Source of the DNA: Loxodes magnus
Taxonomy: Eukaryota; Ciliophora; Karyorelictea; Loxodida; Loxodidae
NCBI GenBank assembly: GCA_946699065.1
Contig: CAMPDV010001585.1
Coordinates: 48,090-112,089 of the forward strand
DNA: 64,000 nt
Direction: 5' to 3'
The translations under genes and the position numbers were made by a program. This document shows, piece by piece, positions 26,015 through 39,242 of this stretch. The notes beneath the pieces were generated by a model. The model ran no database searches. It was given only the letters and a program-made list of their open reading frames with translations, and was not told the DNA's origin. The stretch's first letter is position 1. Every line of letters begins with the position of its first letter.

Positions 26015-28078
26015 TCAAATAATGTTTTTTGAAATGTTTATTAGAAAATCCCATGAGAACTCGTAAATATAAACATCATTAACATCCTAATATTGAGGAG
26101 CTACAATATCAGGCACTCTATTATCATATTTCACTATAAAATCTACTAATTTTACTCCTGAACCCAACCTTTCGTAGTGCAAGCCTTATTCTGTTAAAGG
26201 AATTGGATGGATGTTATAAGAACCTCTTCAGCTTATATGTTTACCTCTAGGAATTTCTGGGATAACAAAAGTTTTTCTCAAGTTTTTGCTGAAATATTAA
26301 ATCATTCTAATAGGTCAGTCGCAGTATATAAAGATAGATTTAAGTTCAAGTCACATATAGTTAGGCAAGAGAAAGTTTCAAGTCCAATCAATTTTGCTGA
26401 AAGTTACTTTAAATAAACTCTCGTAATTACTAAAATTTTTAGCTTCGCTTGTTATCATAGCAGAGCAAACTCTCTTTCCATACTTATAATTATGGATAAA
26501 ATTCTTATTTACTCACTTGCTATATTAATAGAAGTCCATAGATAAGGACACATCTTCTTCAAAATAATTTACTGATTTTAGCCTTAAATAATCTAATGTA
26601 AGATTGAATAGGAAAAAGGCGTTTGAAGCACATTTAAACATTTTAATTTTTAGTTCATCTTGTATATAAGCAGGGATCTAAGGAGTTGGGTGCATTATGT
26701 GGATGATGTTAAGTATTCCTCTACTTTGAAATGATTAGATCACTTCAGTTACATTCGAAGAATTTCCGTCTTAGGAAATAATGATAATAGTTTCATTAAC
26801 TCCATCTGCTTTTTCAAGCGAAGTTAAGGTTTCTTATAAAATGTTATATCTTTTAAAAACTGGCATAATAATTGGAATCATCTCCTCTGTATCAAGTTTT
26901 CGTCTTTTAATGAATTTTTAATATTATTTACGAACTGATTCATAAATATCAGGATAATACTCCTGAGAGTTTAAAAGATCACAATCTTAATCTCCATAAT
27001 TTAACTGAGAAGTAAAATTAAGATCCGTAAACTGCCCATAATGGAGATTATTAATCTATCATACGTTTGAAACTTATGAAAGTCTAAATTTCCTTCTTTT
27101 AACATTTAAATCATTATAGTATTCATTTCTTATTACAACGCTATCCAAGAAAGCTATTATGCTACTTTTCAAAGCTATTTCTTCGAAGTTCTATGCTTTG
27201 CTTAAATCTTTATATTCGTTTTTAATGTAAAAATTATAAAATTCGAAGTTGCTGAAGCTTTCAGTTAGCTCTTTGCACTATTATTTTACATCTAATTTCG
27301 TTAAAACTTAAGCACCTATTCTGAAACGCAAACCTGTCTACATAAGCCGATAATAGTTCTAATCAATGATTGAAGTTATTCAGTCATTTACTTTGAGTTA
27401 CGCCTTAGGCATTATAAAATGAGCTTCTTTATCGAAATAAGAAGTTCCATATGCTGTCAAAAGTATTTAGATGTTATACCATTACTAGGATTTTATTTCA
27501 ACTCTGTCCATATTGATATATTAGCATCCTTTATCAGAACCTGTTTCTAGAAGTATTTTCCACTGGATTTCATGCTTTGGATTGTTAACTAAGTATAAAA
27601 AGTATCCTCAATAGTCATGCAATAAATTGCATCCTTTAACTTTATTCCCTAATATAGGATACTATCTCTCCCTTAGTCTATCAGCTCCTTAACTCTAGGC
27701 ATTTGTAAAGTTATTTTTACTCCTATCATAAAAATCTAAATTAAACTTTATTCAAATAGACAAATGTAACTCAGGAAAGTCAAAGGAATTTAAAGGGCCA
27801 TGAATTACAAACTACTAATGGGATTATAAAGTGATTAAGAAATGTTGGCTAGATAGATTACTAGGTAGAAACTATTATTACTCTACTACTTCTTTAAGCT
27901 AATCACTCTCTTAATCATCTTATTAAAAGCCTGGCTTTAGAAATATTCTTTAATTCAAAACTTTTATACCAACTTCTTTAAAACGCAAATTTGCAAGCTC
28001 CAAAAATAGGAAAAGGAAAAGAAACAAAGCTAGGTAAAGTACTAAGTAAAAGAAAGCTTTATTATTAGGATTTTTCAT
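26015..28078 (-). CDS. GNT-I-family glycosyltransferase, copy 3 (divergent)
   Basis: A 687-residue frame from ATG to TGA. It starts MKNPNNKAFFYLVLYLALF, a type II anchor or signal, with a much shorter stem than its relatives. The LamG-like domain begins near residue 93 (HGPLNSFDFPELHLSIWIKF). In the catalytic domain the acidic motif reads YFEEDVSLSMDFYQYSKW, so EED (residues 507-509) replaces the EDD of the other copies. The last Asp, which contacts the metal in GNT-I, is kept. The C-terminal part (IPRGKHISWRGSYNI, then EFSWDFLINISKNII) is the most divergent of the family. The start, domain boundaries and stop are all in one frame, so the gene looks intact. Confidence 0.83.
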
Positions 28079-30299
28079 TATTAAACTATATTTAAATAGT
28101 TAAAAAGCAATAAAACTTAGCTTAGCGATAATATCCACAAAATATGCTTAACCATATGACATCATTAGAGAAATATAATAAAGTATGCAAAGCTATGAAG
28201 ATTCATAGAAGAGTAAAATGGAAAATAAAGAATATTATTCATAGCTAAACCAGATTAAAACATATATATTTTAAATCAGCGAAACATCAATTTTAGCTTA
28301 TACATTTAAATAACAAATAGGTATATTAATTTTATTTATAGTTAAGATGCTTAAATTAAGTTTAGTTTAATAATAATATTTTAGTTGAAACGTTCAAAGT
28401 AGAATCATTTAAATGCATCAGTCTTCTCCAAATAATTTTAAAAAGTGTAGGTATTAACGGATCTTTTCTACTAAGTGCTAACTTATTTAAAATTATCTCC
28501 TATGTTTGAATTCGCTTTTCTGAGTAATCATAATAACTAAAAATAAAGGTTAAATATCAGATTAAAGGAGAGAAAATACTTTATTACTATGCTTCAGACT
28601 TTTGGAAAGGTCTCATTAGATAGAATCTATAAAAGGTCTTTAATATGGAAATTTTACTAAAATAATAAACTTAAAAGTAAGATTTTGGCTATTCTAACCA
28701 AAATTGATTTAAAAAGAAACTACATAAGCTAAATACGAATAAATCTAATGAATACTTCAATTTAATTATCTTTTTCGTAGGATTCAAATAGAAATATTTT
28801 TATATTTAATGATTATCTAAAAAACTAACCTCTTCTTCATATATTAAATGAGAGTATCTATTTAGAAAAGCTTATTGTTTTTGGTATTTAATTATTAGTT
28901 AAATATTATGAACCTATTATATCTATTTTTAATTTGAAACTAGCATAGAAAATTTAATTAATCTACCTATAACTAGGAAGTTAAAATACATTTGAATGCA
29001 TAATCCTATTTTAATTTATCTGTCTATTAGATTTAAAATTAACTAGCTTCTAATCTAAATTCTAGATTTCGCTTATTTAAATGAAGCTTTAAGTTTAATT
29101 ATTTCTATGATATAAGCTCTAATTATATGTACTTAGATGTAATTAAACTACTTTATATTAAGATTGTAAAGGATTAAGCAAAATTAAATTCCAAAATATT
29201 TTGCTTTGAAGGATTTTAATTTAAGCTTTTTGATTTTTTTTACAAATAGATAATTCAAATTTTTTAGCTTTAAAGGTTGATTTAATATAAAGGATAGAGA
29301 TATCATTGCCTAGGATAGTAGAAGTTATTCTTTATTAGCAAGTTAAAATTATTTAAAAACAGAACAAACTTTGAGTGTATAATTCATCTATTTAGCCAAT
29401 ATGCAGATAGACTAAATACATTGATGTGCTATTTTTGGTATGTTTAATACAACAGCCAGTCATGTACATTAAGATTGAAAGCATAGAGATATAATAATTA
29501 TTTAAGCTAGTATATTAAAGCTATCAGTATTTTATTAGGCTTTCAAGAATTTAGTTGCAATCATTACATTCATAAAGATATAACTGTATGCATTTCTTTC
29601 TTATTAGTCTATTTTAAAGCAAAACACTGTAGAATTTATAGTAGCTTTGCTCTTCTAACTTAGAAATTTAATTTATCAAAGTAACAAAATTTATAGCTAG
29701 TGAGTCCAGATTTCAGTCTCACTTAAATTTTTATTTTTGTGAATTGCTTTGAATTTAAATTTCCAGTTCGAGATATATAGATGGAAGTAAAAGCGTATTT
29801 TTATTCATTATTCTCAATTACTAGCATAACTTGAAAGAACGATATTAGATGACTTATTTTATCAGCAAGCTTAAATAAAAACTGGAGACTATTTAGTTAC
29901 TAAATCAATATAAAACCCATTTCCATAGTCACTTTATTAACTCTTGCTCAAATTAATTTTCTCTATATTTTAATGATTCCTTTCTAGCCATTTTCATATA
30001 ATTATCTACTCTGTATATATAATTACAATTTATAAATAAATCGTATATAATACTAAAGGATTCTATTTCATGCAATTAGTAGATAGAATGAAAAGATAAT
30101 AAAAAATAAACTTAAATCTGTAAAAAAATTTAGACAAAACGAACTTCTGTTCAATGAGAGAGATTTAACAAGTAAGGAGAGACAAAAATTCCTCGCATTA
30201 AAAGCTTCCTTAGTTAAGTACAGCACTTATTTGTCTTTATTGTATTTGATTTATTTAAAAATTTGAATTTTAGAATAGAAAAAAGAAGTGAAATTAAAT
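28079..30299. other. A+T-rich intergenic stretch
   Basis: No recognised coding, RNA or repeat feature. It separates glycosyltransferase copy 3 from the 3' end of the large kelch gene. Confidence 0.5.
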
Positions 30300-33200
30300 T
30301 TATTTTAGTTCGAAGACTTTAGTCCAAGACTTGTTTTCAATATCATAGACTAATAATTTACTTTTCTCAGTAAAGATAAATACTTGATTTTTCACTAGCA
30401 ATGGGATATTATAACTCTCCTCTTTCGCATAATCTTTATCATATACTACACAATCTTTCATATCGAATGAGTAAATTTTACCTCTAAAGTCATTACCATT
30501 TTAAAATACGAGAATAGAACTTAGATTAAATGGAATTGAAAGAGTACTCTGGAAATAGCCTAAATCCCTTTAATGTTGATCTCATTTGTCTAATTGCTTA
30601 TTATAAGCGTAAATTCCATTTCCAAAACTATAAAGGAAATCTTTGAAAGAAGCAATACTATGATTGTTAATAGATATAGGAAAGTTTTACAAATCAAAGA
30701 ATTTTAAATACTTTAATGAGAAAAACTAGCACTTTCCTTTATTCTTCTTTCCAGCTATTAGATAAATTCCTTTTCCTTTTTCTAAAAATATACCATGAGA
30801 ATGCCATTCAAACAAGTTAACTCAGGAAGATTTTAGAATTTATCGAGTCATTAATGCGCTTTCACTTGGCTTAAAGTTTATTCTCACATATAAATCTGAA
30901 GTAAACTGCAATTCAGAACTTGAATACTAAGTTCCTTTACTTATTTATCCTGTACTCATCACATGATAACCTGTGTCTCCATTATGAATTAAATCATCCT
31001 GATTATTTGTTTCATAAGCAGAAGCTATTGTTAGAACTTCAAGTATGGTTGGTTCTGGTCCTCTGAATACCATTTCTTTATCAGGATAAATGGTAATATT
31101 TATGCTTGAAATTTCTTCAGGAATAGAGGAAGTTGAAGTAACATTAAACTAAATAGATGAAGCATAAGATTTATCTTCCTTGAGATTGAATAAGATGTAA
31201 GAAGGTCCATTTATTTCGCACTTCTTGCATGTTTTTTTTACATAGCAGTTTCCATTTACCATTTAGCATTTAAATTAATTTCCTTCCATATCGTCACTGA
31301 ATGCTATTCCACTTCACTCGAAACTAATGTCTTTATGACATTCTGAGTATTCTTGTATTTTCTCAGTTTAGCATTATCCACTATAAGATTCGAATTTTAC
31401 TATAAATTATAGATTTGACTTAATAGTAGGGTAAGTTTCTTTTAAAGTAAGATAGGGAATGAGAACTTTACTTTCTACGATATTATCAACAGTAAAACTT
31501 ATTAAGTTATTTAATACAAATGCAATGGCTAGTACACCAAAGAAAGATGAAAAGAGTCCACCTATGGAAGTTTTCTTTAACTTCATAAACTACCCAAGAA
31601 CATAGTTATGACTTTTATCATACATATCAAGAACTTTTATTTTTTTTCGAGATTCTTTCTTAGTTAAAAGCAAAACACTTATAAAGCCTATTATTAGGAT
31701 TAGTCCTATTATTATATAGTAGTTATAATTCTTAACTTCATCAGCATTATCTTAATAAGTTTAAGGTTATTTTGATTATTGTACTTTTTACTTCTAGCTT
31801 TTGATTGGAAGAGTAGATCCAACAGGACACTCTAAATAATTCGGGCATGCAATACAAAATTCAGCTCCTTCTTTGTCATTATAGAATCCCTTTGCACAAG
31901 GCTAACATTACCTTTCAGAAGAAGCTCCTAGATATGGTTACTCCATTCCTTTAGGACATTTGCTACATTTATTACTTTATTTTGTATAAGTACCACGAGG
32001 ACAAAGCTAGCATTCTCCGATTTCATCTTCATAAGTTCCATGACTACAAGGTAATCCACATAAAGTTAAGTTAGGATTACATCGTCGTGGAATATCGTAA
32101 ATTCAAAATTAGTTTATGGATTCCTTGGTTATACTATAACCTCCTTGGACAAAAACTCCGCCAAAGAACATTAACTTTCTCTTATAATAAATCATGGCAT
32201 GACCCCAAACTAAAGGAGGCCATTTTTCTTATGTATTGGTGATTTAAATAAATTATTTTTATTTTAAATCTATTAGAATCAGATTTTCTTAAGGATATAA
32301 TCCTCGAAATAATCCTCCATAAAGGGCCATAAAATTATTAACTGAACCAAATGCAATTATTCCTGGAATATCTAAAGTTTCCCATTCTTCTTGAAATTGG
32401 AATGTTTAAAGATTGTAAGAATAAATATATTGATTATCAGAATCCTATAAATCTATACCTTGTGAAATGTATAAAATGCTCTCGTATTCGTAAAGGTTGC
32501 AGCGTAAGAGCTTGATAGGATAATCTTTATCTTTATTGAGAAGTAGTCATGTATTGGATCCTAAGTCTAATTATCATAGTTGGTTGGTTTCTCCTGAAAT
32601 GGTTTATCCTCCAAACATGTAGAAATGCTATTCAACCATGGTATCACAGGCAAATTTTCTTGGAGTTGGAGGGTTTTTTTGTGAGACTTATTCTCACGTT
32701 TTACTGATTGTATTGAACTTATACATATCATTTAAAATTGCTGACGGGCTTTAACCCCCCATATTATCAAGAAATTTCCATTCTGAACAGCAATATGCCC
32801 GAATCTTTCCTGTGGCAAGGATCCAAACACTTTAACTTACTATCACTTCCAATTTTCTAAGTCTAGCTTTCAAATACTGTTAAGAAGCTATTACTCTGAG
32901 TTTATGCCCCCAAACACATATGCATTTCCTGAGATTACATTCATAGTGTGATAATGTATAGGTTCGGGAAAATCGATATTATTCTAGATTATTTCTCACT
33001 CCAATTTTGGTTTTTACAAATCTATAAAAACCACATCGTTCTTTATACCTGTTTTTGATATGCCTCCTATCATCCAAATTTTATTATCGCTGCATTCTGT
33101 GTAAAATTAATCTCTTATGAAATATTCTCAATTTTCTACTTCTAGTAACTTTCAAATATCATTGAAAATTACATTTTTATCCCCTTTTCCCATACAAATT

Positions 33201-33345
33201 AAAACAAAGTTTTGTTTCTAGCTTTATGCTCCATAAAATAAGTAGCGTCTCGTCGGAGGAGTAGAAGTTTCTGGGAATTATCTTCATTCAGCTTAAGAAA
33301 GTGAAAGGAAGAGTCAAACAACAAAAATAGAGATTTTTGATTGCT
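30300..33345 (-). CDS. large kelch / cysteine-rich membrane protein
   Basis: About 1,010 residues. Order: a hydrophobic signal-like start (FVVWLFLSLSQAEW), a kelch propeller (YLFYGAQSQKQNFVLICMGK, KIWMIGGISKTGIKNDVVF, AYVFGGINSE, MALYGGLF, LMFFGGVFVQGG), GCC2/GCC3-type Cys repeats (CQLCPRGTYTKQSNKCSKC, CQPCAKGFYNDKEGAEFC), a membrane helix (YYIIIGLILIIGFISVLLL), a second hydrophobic segment (SFFGVLAIAFVLNNLI), then a long outer domain ending SWTKVFELK. The frame is broken once, at a run of six G's near 32755-32760, where a seventh would keep the kelch GG in frame. No ATG is found in frame at the signal sequence, so the start is unresolved. TAA follows ELK and the next in-frame TGA is about 100 codons away. 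Likely a surface or endomembrane protein. Confidence 0.75.
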
Positions 33346-35673
33346 TAAGAAAATAAATAATGAAATTAAAGGTAAGGATAGCTTCTTAAAGCTAAAGTTG
33401 GAATTCTAATTAAAAGAAAGCATCATTTAAAATAAACTAAATAACTATAAATGAGAACTATCTAAGCATTATAATTAATAAGAAAATACTTAATGTTCTT
33501 ACAATGTATTTATACACTCTAGTGATTTTCTAAAGCTTATTTAAAATAATTAAAGCAAATTATGAAAAAATAGGGTAAGTTTGATTTAATAAATTGAATA
33601 GAGTTTACTAAGTATGTAAGAAATTTGAATAAGAGATTATCTATGAATATGGTTTTATCTTAATGCTTTGAATATTCTTATAAATCAGGCCAATAAAGAT
33701 AGCTATAAAACATTTAATTAGATTAGATCTAATTAACTATCAAAGTGTTGAGTTATTTAATTAATGTCTAAGATTCATAAATCTTAAGAGTTTCTTTTAG
33801 TTTTGAAAGAGTTAATTAAAATTCCTTTAATATACCTAAGAAATATTTAGATAGCTAATATTTTACTTGGAAAGTTTTAAAATAAGCAAGCTTTTTTATA
33901 AAGTTAAAGAATGGTAAATGGAAATAGAAATTGATTGATTACTAAATATACTTGAGTTATAGATATGGAAGATTAAAATTATAAGCTATTTAAGTAATTT
34001 TTCTAATAATTAACTCTTAACTAACATTTAGAGAAAAGCTAAAATTGGATGGACTTCTTAGATTAATGTTTCTAAAATTTGAGAATAAACCAAAGCAGTT
34101 AGCTATATTAATGCTTCATAATTTATTTTTAAATTAAAATTAGCTAAATAGACTTAAATGCTTAATTTAAGTTTTACCTAACACTCTATTATTAAGCAGT
34201 TCTATTTCCTATTATTTTTATTATAATCTAAGTTAGAAGCTTAATTTGTCAAGTTTGCTAATTACATAAATAAAAGATTGCTTATATATGCTATAGGTAT
34301 GTTGATAATAATTAAAGTTCGTATATTAGCTAAAATACCTATAACTATAAAACTTAAACTGGATACTGCTTAAAGTGAATAGAGTTATTTTATTAATAGT
34401 TAAAATTAATATTTTAGACCTTTTTCTTTCTACATTTATTAAACAAGCAAAATATGAAAAAAGTAGAGTTTGCTTCAAATGTTTTGAATTAAAATTTAAT
34501 TTATCCTTTAAAGATTTATTTAAGCATGTGTTTCATAATAAAAGATTAAGAGTTTATTATATTAAAGCAATTGTTTCTACATTAGCAAATATTTTAGTTT
34601 GATAGCTGATCATAAATCCTTATTTATTTGCCATATAAAATACAGCTATAAAAATAACTTGCAACTTTATGCTTATAAAGTATTTACTAGATCAAAGATA
34701 TAATACACTGATACTCGTTATTAATAGAGACTTTAACAAAATATTTATGAAGAGTATGCTAAAATATATAGGTATTTGATAATCTAAAACAATAAAAACT
34801 GAATAAATCATAATAGAATTTACACTTTAAAGGACTAAATTAAACAAAGAAGATATATAAATCTATATAAACAAATAAAGTAAATAAGTAAAATAGTTAT
34901 TAATAAGCAGCAACTAAATAAAAATAACTAGAAGTATAATATTAATTATATATTTATCTATTAGAAGCTATATTTAAAATAAACTAAATAATACCTTATA
35001 TATTATAATATAAATATTTTAAAATTAATTATAATCTATTCATATTTATTAATCAAACTATCAAATACTTTAACAATATTCATAACTTTTCAACTTTAAA
35101 TACTAAACCAAAATAAATTAACCAAGAAAATTCAACTTATATACATTTATTTTACTAAAAAAGCTGGATAATTCAAATTAAATATTAATAACTATTTAAT
35201 ATTCTCTATAAATTTAAAGATTATCATAACTTAAAGTCATTTCAAAGCTTTATAATTGTTTTAGTTAACTTTTAAATATCCCCATTTTTTAAATAGATCT
35301 ATTTTTCATTCTTAAGATTATATCTAATCTTTAATAGTCTAATTAATAGAAAGATAAAGTTGTTAGTTAATTAAAGCAAAGAGTTTAATTAATGAAATTA
35401 TAAATAAATAAGTTTTAATTTTTAAAAAAGATATTAGATTTATAAGTGTTTCATAAGTAAACTTTACTATTTTATCTTAATTATTATTATTTTTTAGAAT
35501 TATTTATTTAATTAGCTTAACTTTATTGTTTAAACGTATATTTTATTATTAAATTAGATTAGATTAAAAACTAATTTTTAGTAATTGTTCATATGATTTA
35601 ATTAATACTTTTCATCTTAAAAAGGTAGAGTCATAAGATATTTTTTATTATTGCTAAAATATAAAATTAAAAA
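33346..35673. other. A+T-rich intergenic stretch
   Basis: Probably contains the 5' end and promoter of the large kelch gene near its left border. Nothing else is recognised. Confidence 0.45.
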
Positions 35674-35744
35674 AGCCCAACGTGAGACTCGAACTCACTA
35701 CCACAGATTAAGAGTCTGACACTCTACCAACTAATCTAGCTAGC
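35674..35744 (-). tRNA. tRNA-Lys(CUU)-like gene, degenerate 5' half
   Basis: The minus strand shows AGTTGGTAGAG (D-loop), an anticodon arm TCAGA-CTCTTAA-TCTG with anticodon CTT, and a perfect five-pair T-arm GTGAG-TTCGAGT-CTCAC. The 3' acceptor strand GTTGGGC is followed by a run of T's, the RNA polymerase III stop. The 5' acceptor strand (AGCTAGC) pairs poorly with the 3' strand, and the D-stem has a mismatch. It is either a decaying tRNA gene, a tRNA-derived fragment, or a tRNA that needs editing. Amino-acid identity rests on the anticodon alone. Confidence 0.6.
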
Positions 35745-38700
35745 TTTATAAGGTTAAGCTTATTTAAATAAGGGATAAATGAATAAAATAGATATTACAA
35801 TAAACTAATGAAATTAAAAAATAAATTAAGCTTATAGAAAGAAGCAAAATGATAAAGTTAAATTATTAAAAAGCTTTATAAATAATTTGGGAATACTCTT
35901 TATAGTTATTTTAAGATTAATTATAATAGTAAGATTTAATTTGAATATTGAATAACTATTTATATAACTAGGTATTTATCTTAGTTTATTATATTAGATA
36001 ACTAAATAATAAAATAATTGCTAAACTTAATAGCTTATTTAAATAACTATAAAATTAAATTAAAGTTAATTGTATTTATATTTATTTATGTAGGATATAT
36101 TCAGTATTACTATAAAATAGCAACAAATTTAAAAAAGAAAGGTTTATTTAAATTAGCAAACTTTCATTCACCTACTTTATATAATTAATAATATATGCTA
36201 ATTTATTTATTTATAAGCAATCATTAAGAAAATTATAATTAATTGTATAATATAAAAATTAAACTTTGAAATAATATGATAGAATCATTTATATTTTGTC
36301 TATTCTTTTGTAACTAGAATTTATAATATTACTAACCTAAAAATTTAATAATCAAAACTAAATAAAGAGAGAAATTATTTATTAATTTAGAATATGCATA
36401 TCAAATTATTTTACAGTACTACTAAAATTATAAAAATAGCTAAACATTTTAGTTTAATATCTAATTTCATAATCAAGGCTTTTCTAAATAAATTTTAGAA
36501 AACATTAAATTCTAGAAATAATAACCTCAGAGACAAAATAAATAAATAGATATAGAAAGATTTAGAAATATAATGATAATATTAAACAATTTTAATTAAT
36601 TTTAAACTTAGAAATAGATAGTACAAATAATAATAGTCAAATTTAATACAATTAAATTTAAAAAATTAAAAATAAAACATATTATCATTTTATATAATTT
36701 AGATTTAAATCAATTTAGTAAAAATAATCATAAAGCTTTTATTTGGCTTCTTTTAAATTTATTAAGTTGTCATAAAATCCATAACTTAATAATTTATATT
36801 TTCATTATTTGCTTTAAGTGTTTATTCCTTTTTAAAAAGTTATTGTAGCTCTTTTTTATTCTTGGCTTTAAGTTAAATTTATTATTTAGCTAACTCTTAA
36901 TGAATGGATTATACTAGAACTATCTTGATTTTTTTATTAGATGTAATTATAACTATAAATGTAAATCTCATTTAAAAATAAAAGATTCCTTATTTAAGTT
37001 ATTTATATTTATTAGAAAATATTAATTTACTATATTTTTGCAACAAATAAGGATTAACTTCTGAGTCTATTATTCTTCTGTGTATATGATATTTTTAATT
37101 GGTTCTATATTATTTATTTTATTCAACAGTTACTTAATTAGGTTATCTCAAGCTTCCTTATACATTAGCCTAGACTTTATTGATTTTAGAAGTGATGATT
37201 ATTATATAATGAAAAATAATTTGAGTTAATAAGAAAATAATTAATAAAGTTAATGTTTACACTTACTATTTAAAACTTTTGCTTAATTAATATATGATTA
37301 TATTGGATTTATTTATAAAAGTGTGGTATAATTATTGAGATACTCTATTATTAAAGGTAAGTTTAATAAAAATAATTAAGGTTTATTAATTACTTATATA
37401 ATTTAATATATCTTCTACCTTAATTTATTCATTTATGTTTAAATTCTACTATTGCTTATTCATCTTTCATTTTGTTATCAATTATCTGAATCTTATATAT
37501 TTTATCATATTCTTAAATTTTTTCTTGTTTCATCTACTGAAAGTCTCTAATAATTAGTATGGTATATTATCTATAAAATTATCTTTACTTTTACCCAATA
37601 AATAATTAATAACTATCAAGTTCTATTAATTTTAATTTATTTGATTTTCCCATTTAATGATTTCTAAAAAGATAAATGAAATTGGGATTTAATATTAGTT
37701 ATCAAGCTATAGAGGAGTTTTTATTTGTTTATATGTAAAATAGATACTCTTATAATTATCATTCTATTTGCTATTTTTATTTAGTTAACATTTTATGATA
37801 AGTCTTATATTTTTAACGAAAGTCTTTATTTATGCTTAAAACTAGAATTTTTAGCTTACTTATTAACTAATTTTTATTCATTTTATTATAGATATTTAAA
37901 TATAAACTTTAAAGGGAAAATTTAATCTTAGGTAAAAATAATTGAGTAAAATCTTAATTTTTCACACTTTGGTTGTTTAATAAATGAATGAAAGAAAATA
38001 TATAATTCTAAAAATTTAACTAAATTAATTAAAATAAAATAAAATCCTTAAGGTACTCTATACACTTTTTAAACATTTTTATAGTTATAATTGTTTAATT
38101 CATGTATAAACTTTTATTATTATCGATATACCTTTATTATAATATAAGATATAAATTAAAACCATTCTTTGCTTTATGAAACTATTTACAAATTTTAATT
38201 TTAGCAAACTTTAGATTCTTAATTTTATCTTATATTATATCTTTTACAAAAATTAAAAAGAAAAATACAACTAAATTGTCTAGTAATAGAATGCTTATTC
38301 AGTTAGCAAACTTAAATAATTAATTAAAACTAAATTTTATCTTAAAAGAGTTTATGAAGCATTAATATAAGCAAATATTTAATTTACCATTATCTAAGAA
38401 ATCTATTTATTTATTCTTTAATCTTTACCTCTATTTATTTTAATTGAGAGTTTACCTAATTAGAAAGTTTATTTAAGTCAGCCTCTATTTTTTATTAAGC
38501 TTACATCATCTAGTCTGCTTCTTTTATACTCAAGGTATATTTAGTATTAAGTAAATAATAATTAAAATAATTTCTTATTTATCACATAAATTTTCCAAAT
38601 GAAAATAACTCTTAATTGTTTAATTAATATTTCTTAGTATATTAAGGAATTCTTTAATTTATATTAAATTTAAAGAAAATCCTAAAATATAGAATCTTAG

Positions 38701-39242
38701 ACACTAATTAAAATAACTTTATTTCTAAAAGCAAAAATAATTAAATTACTAATTAGTAGTTAAATCATTAAAATAACGTCCATATTTATAATTTTTATTT
38801 CAGTAAGAAATTAAAAAAATCTTTCTTGGCCTGATAGAACTCTATTTATAAGAAAATTATTAGAATTTAGTAGTTTAATTTAAATAAATACCCATGATGT
38901 AGGTAATTTAATTTTAAAAATAACTTAAAAATTAAGTTAATAACAAATATTTTAATTAGTAAAATTAAGTATATGATGAAAATAAAAATTTGCTTTTATT
39001 AGTGGAAAGACACATTTAACAAATTCTCACTGGAATAAATTTATACCTCTATTATCAAAGCATTAAGTAACTTCTTATTAATTGATATGCAACGCTTTGA
39101 TAGTTTGATTTAATTTATTGTTGTTTATTCTTAATTTAATTATTTTAAAATGATGGTTTCTTTTAAATTAGAATTTTGAGTTTTGCTTTAAGAAGTTATC
39201 GTTAACTTTAATTTAATTATTTATTTTCTTAAGGATGAAAAA
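35745..39242. other. A+T-rich stretch without a recognisable gene
   Basis: Among the most A+T-rich parts of the window, with no frame showing a protein motif on either strand. A short A+T inverted repeat near 38135-38245 is probably chance. Confidence 0.5.

Noticed and set aside
38135-38245. A+T inverted repeat of about 22 bases per arm
   Set aside because: Made only of A and T with a few G/C, and imperfect; expected by chance in this composition.
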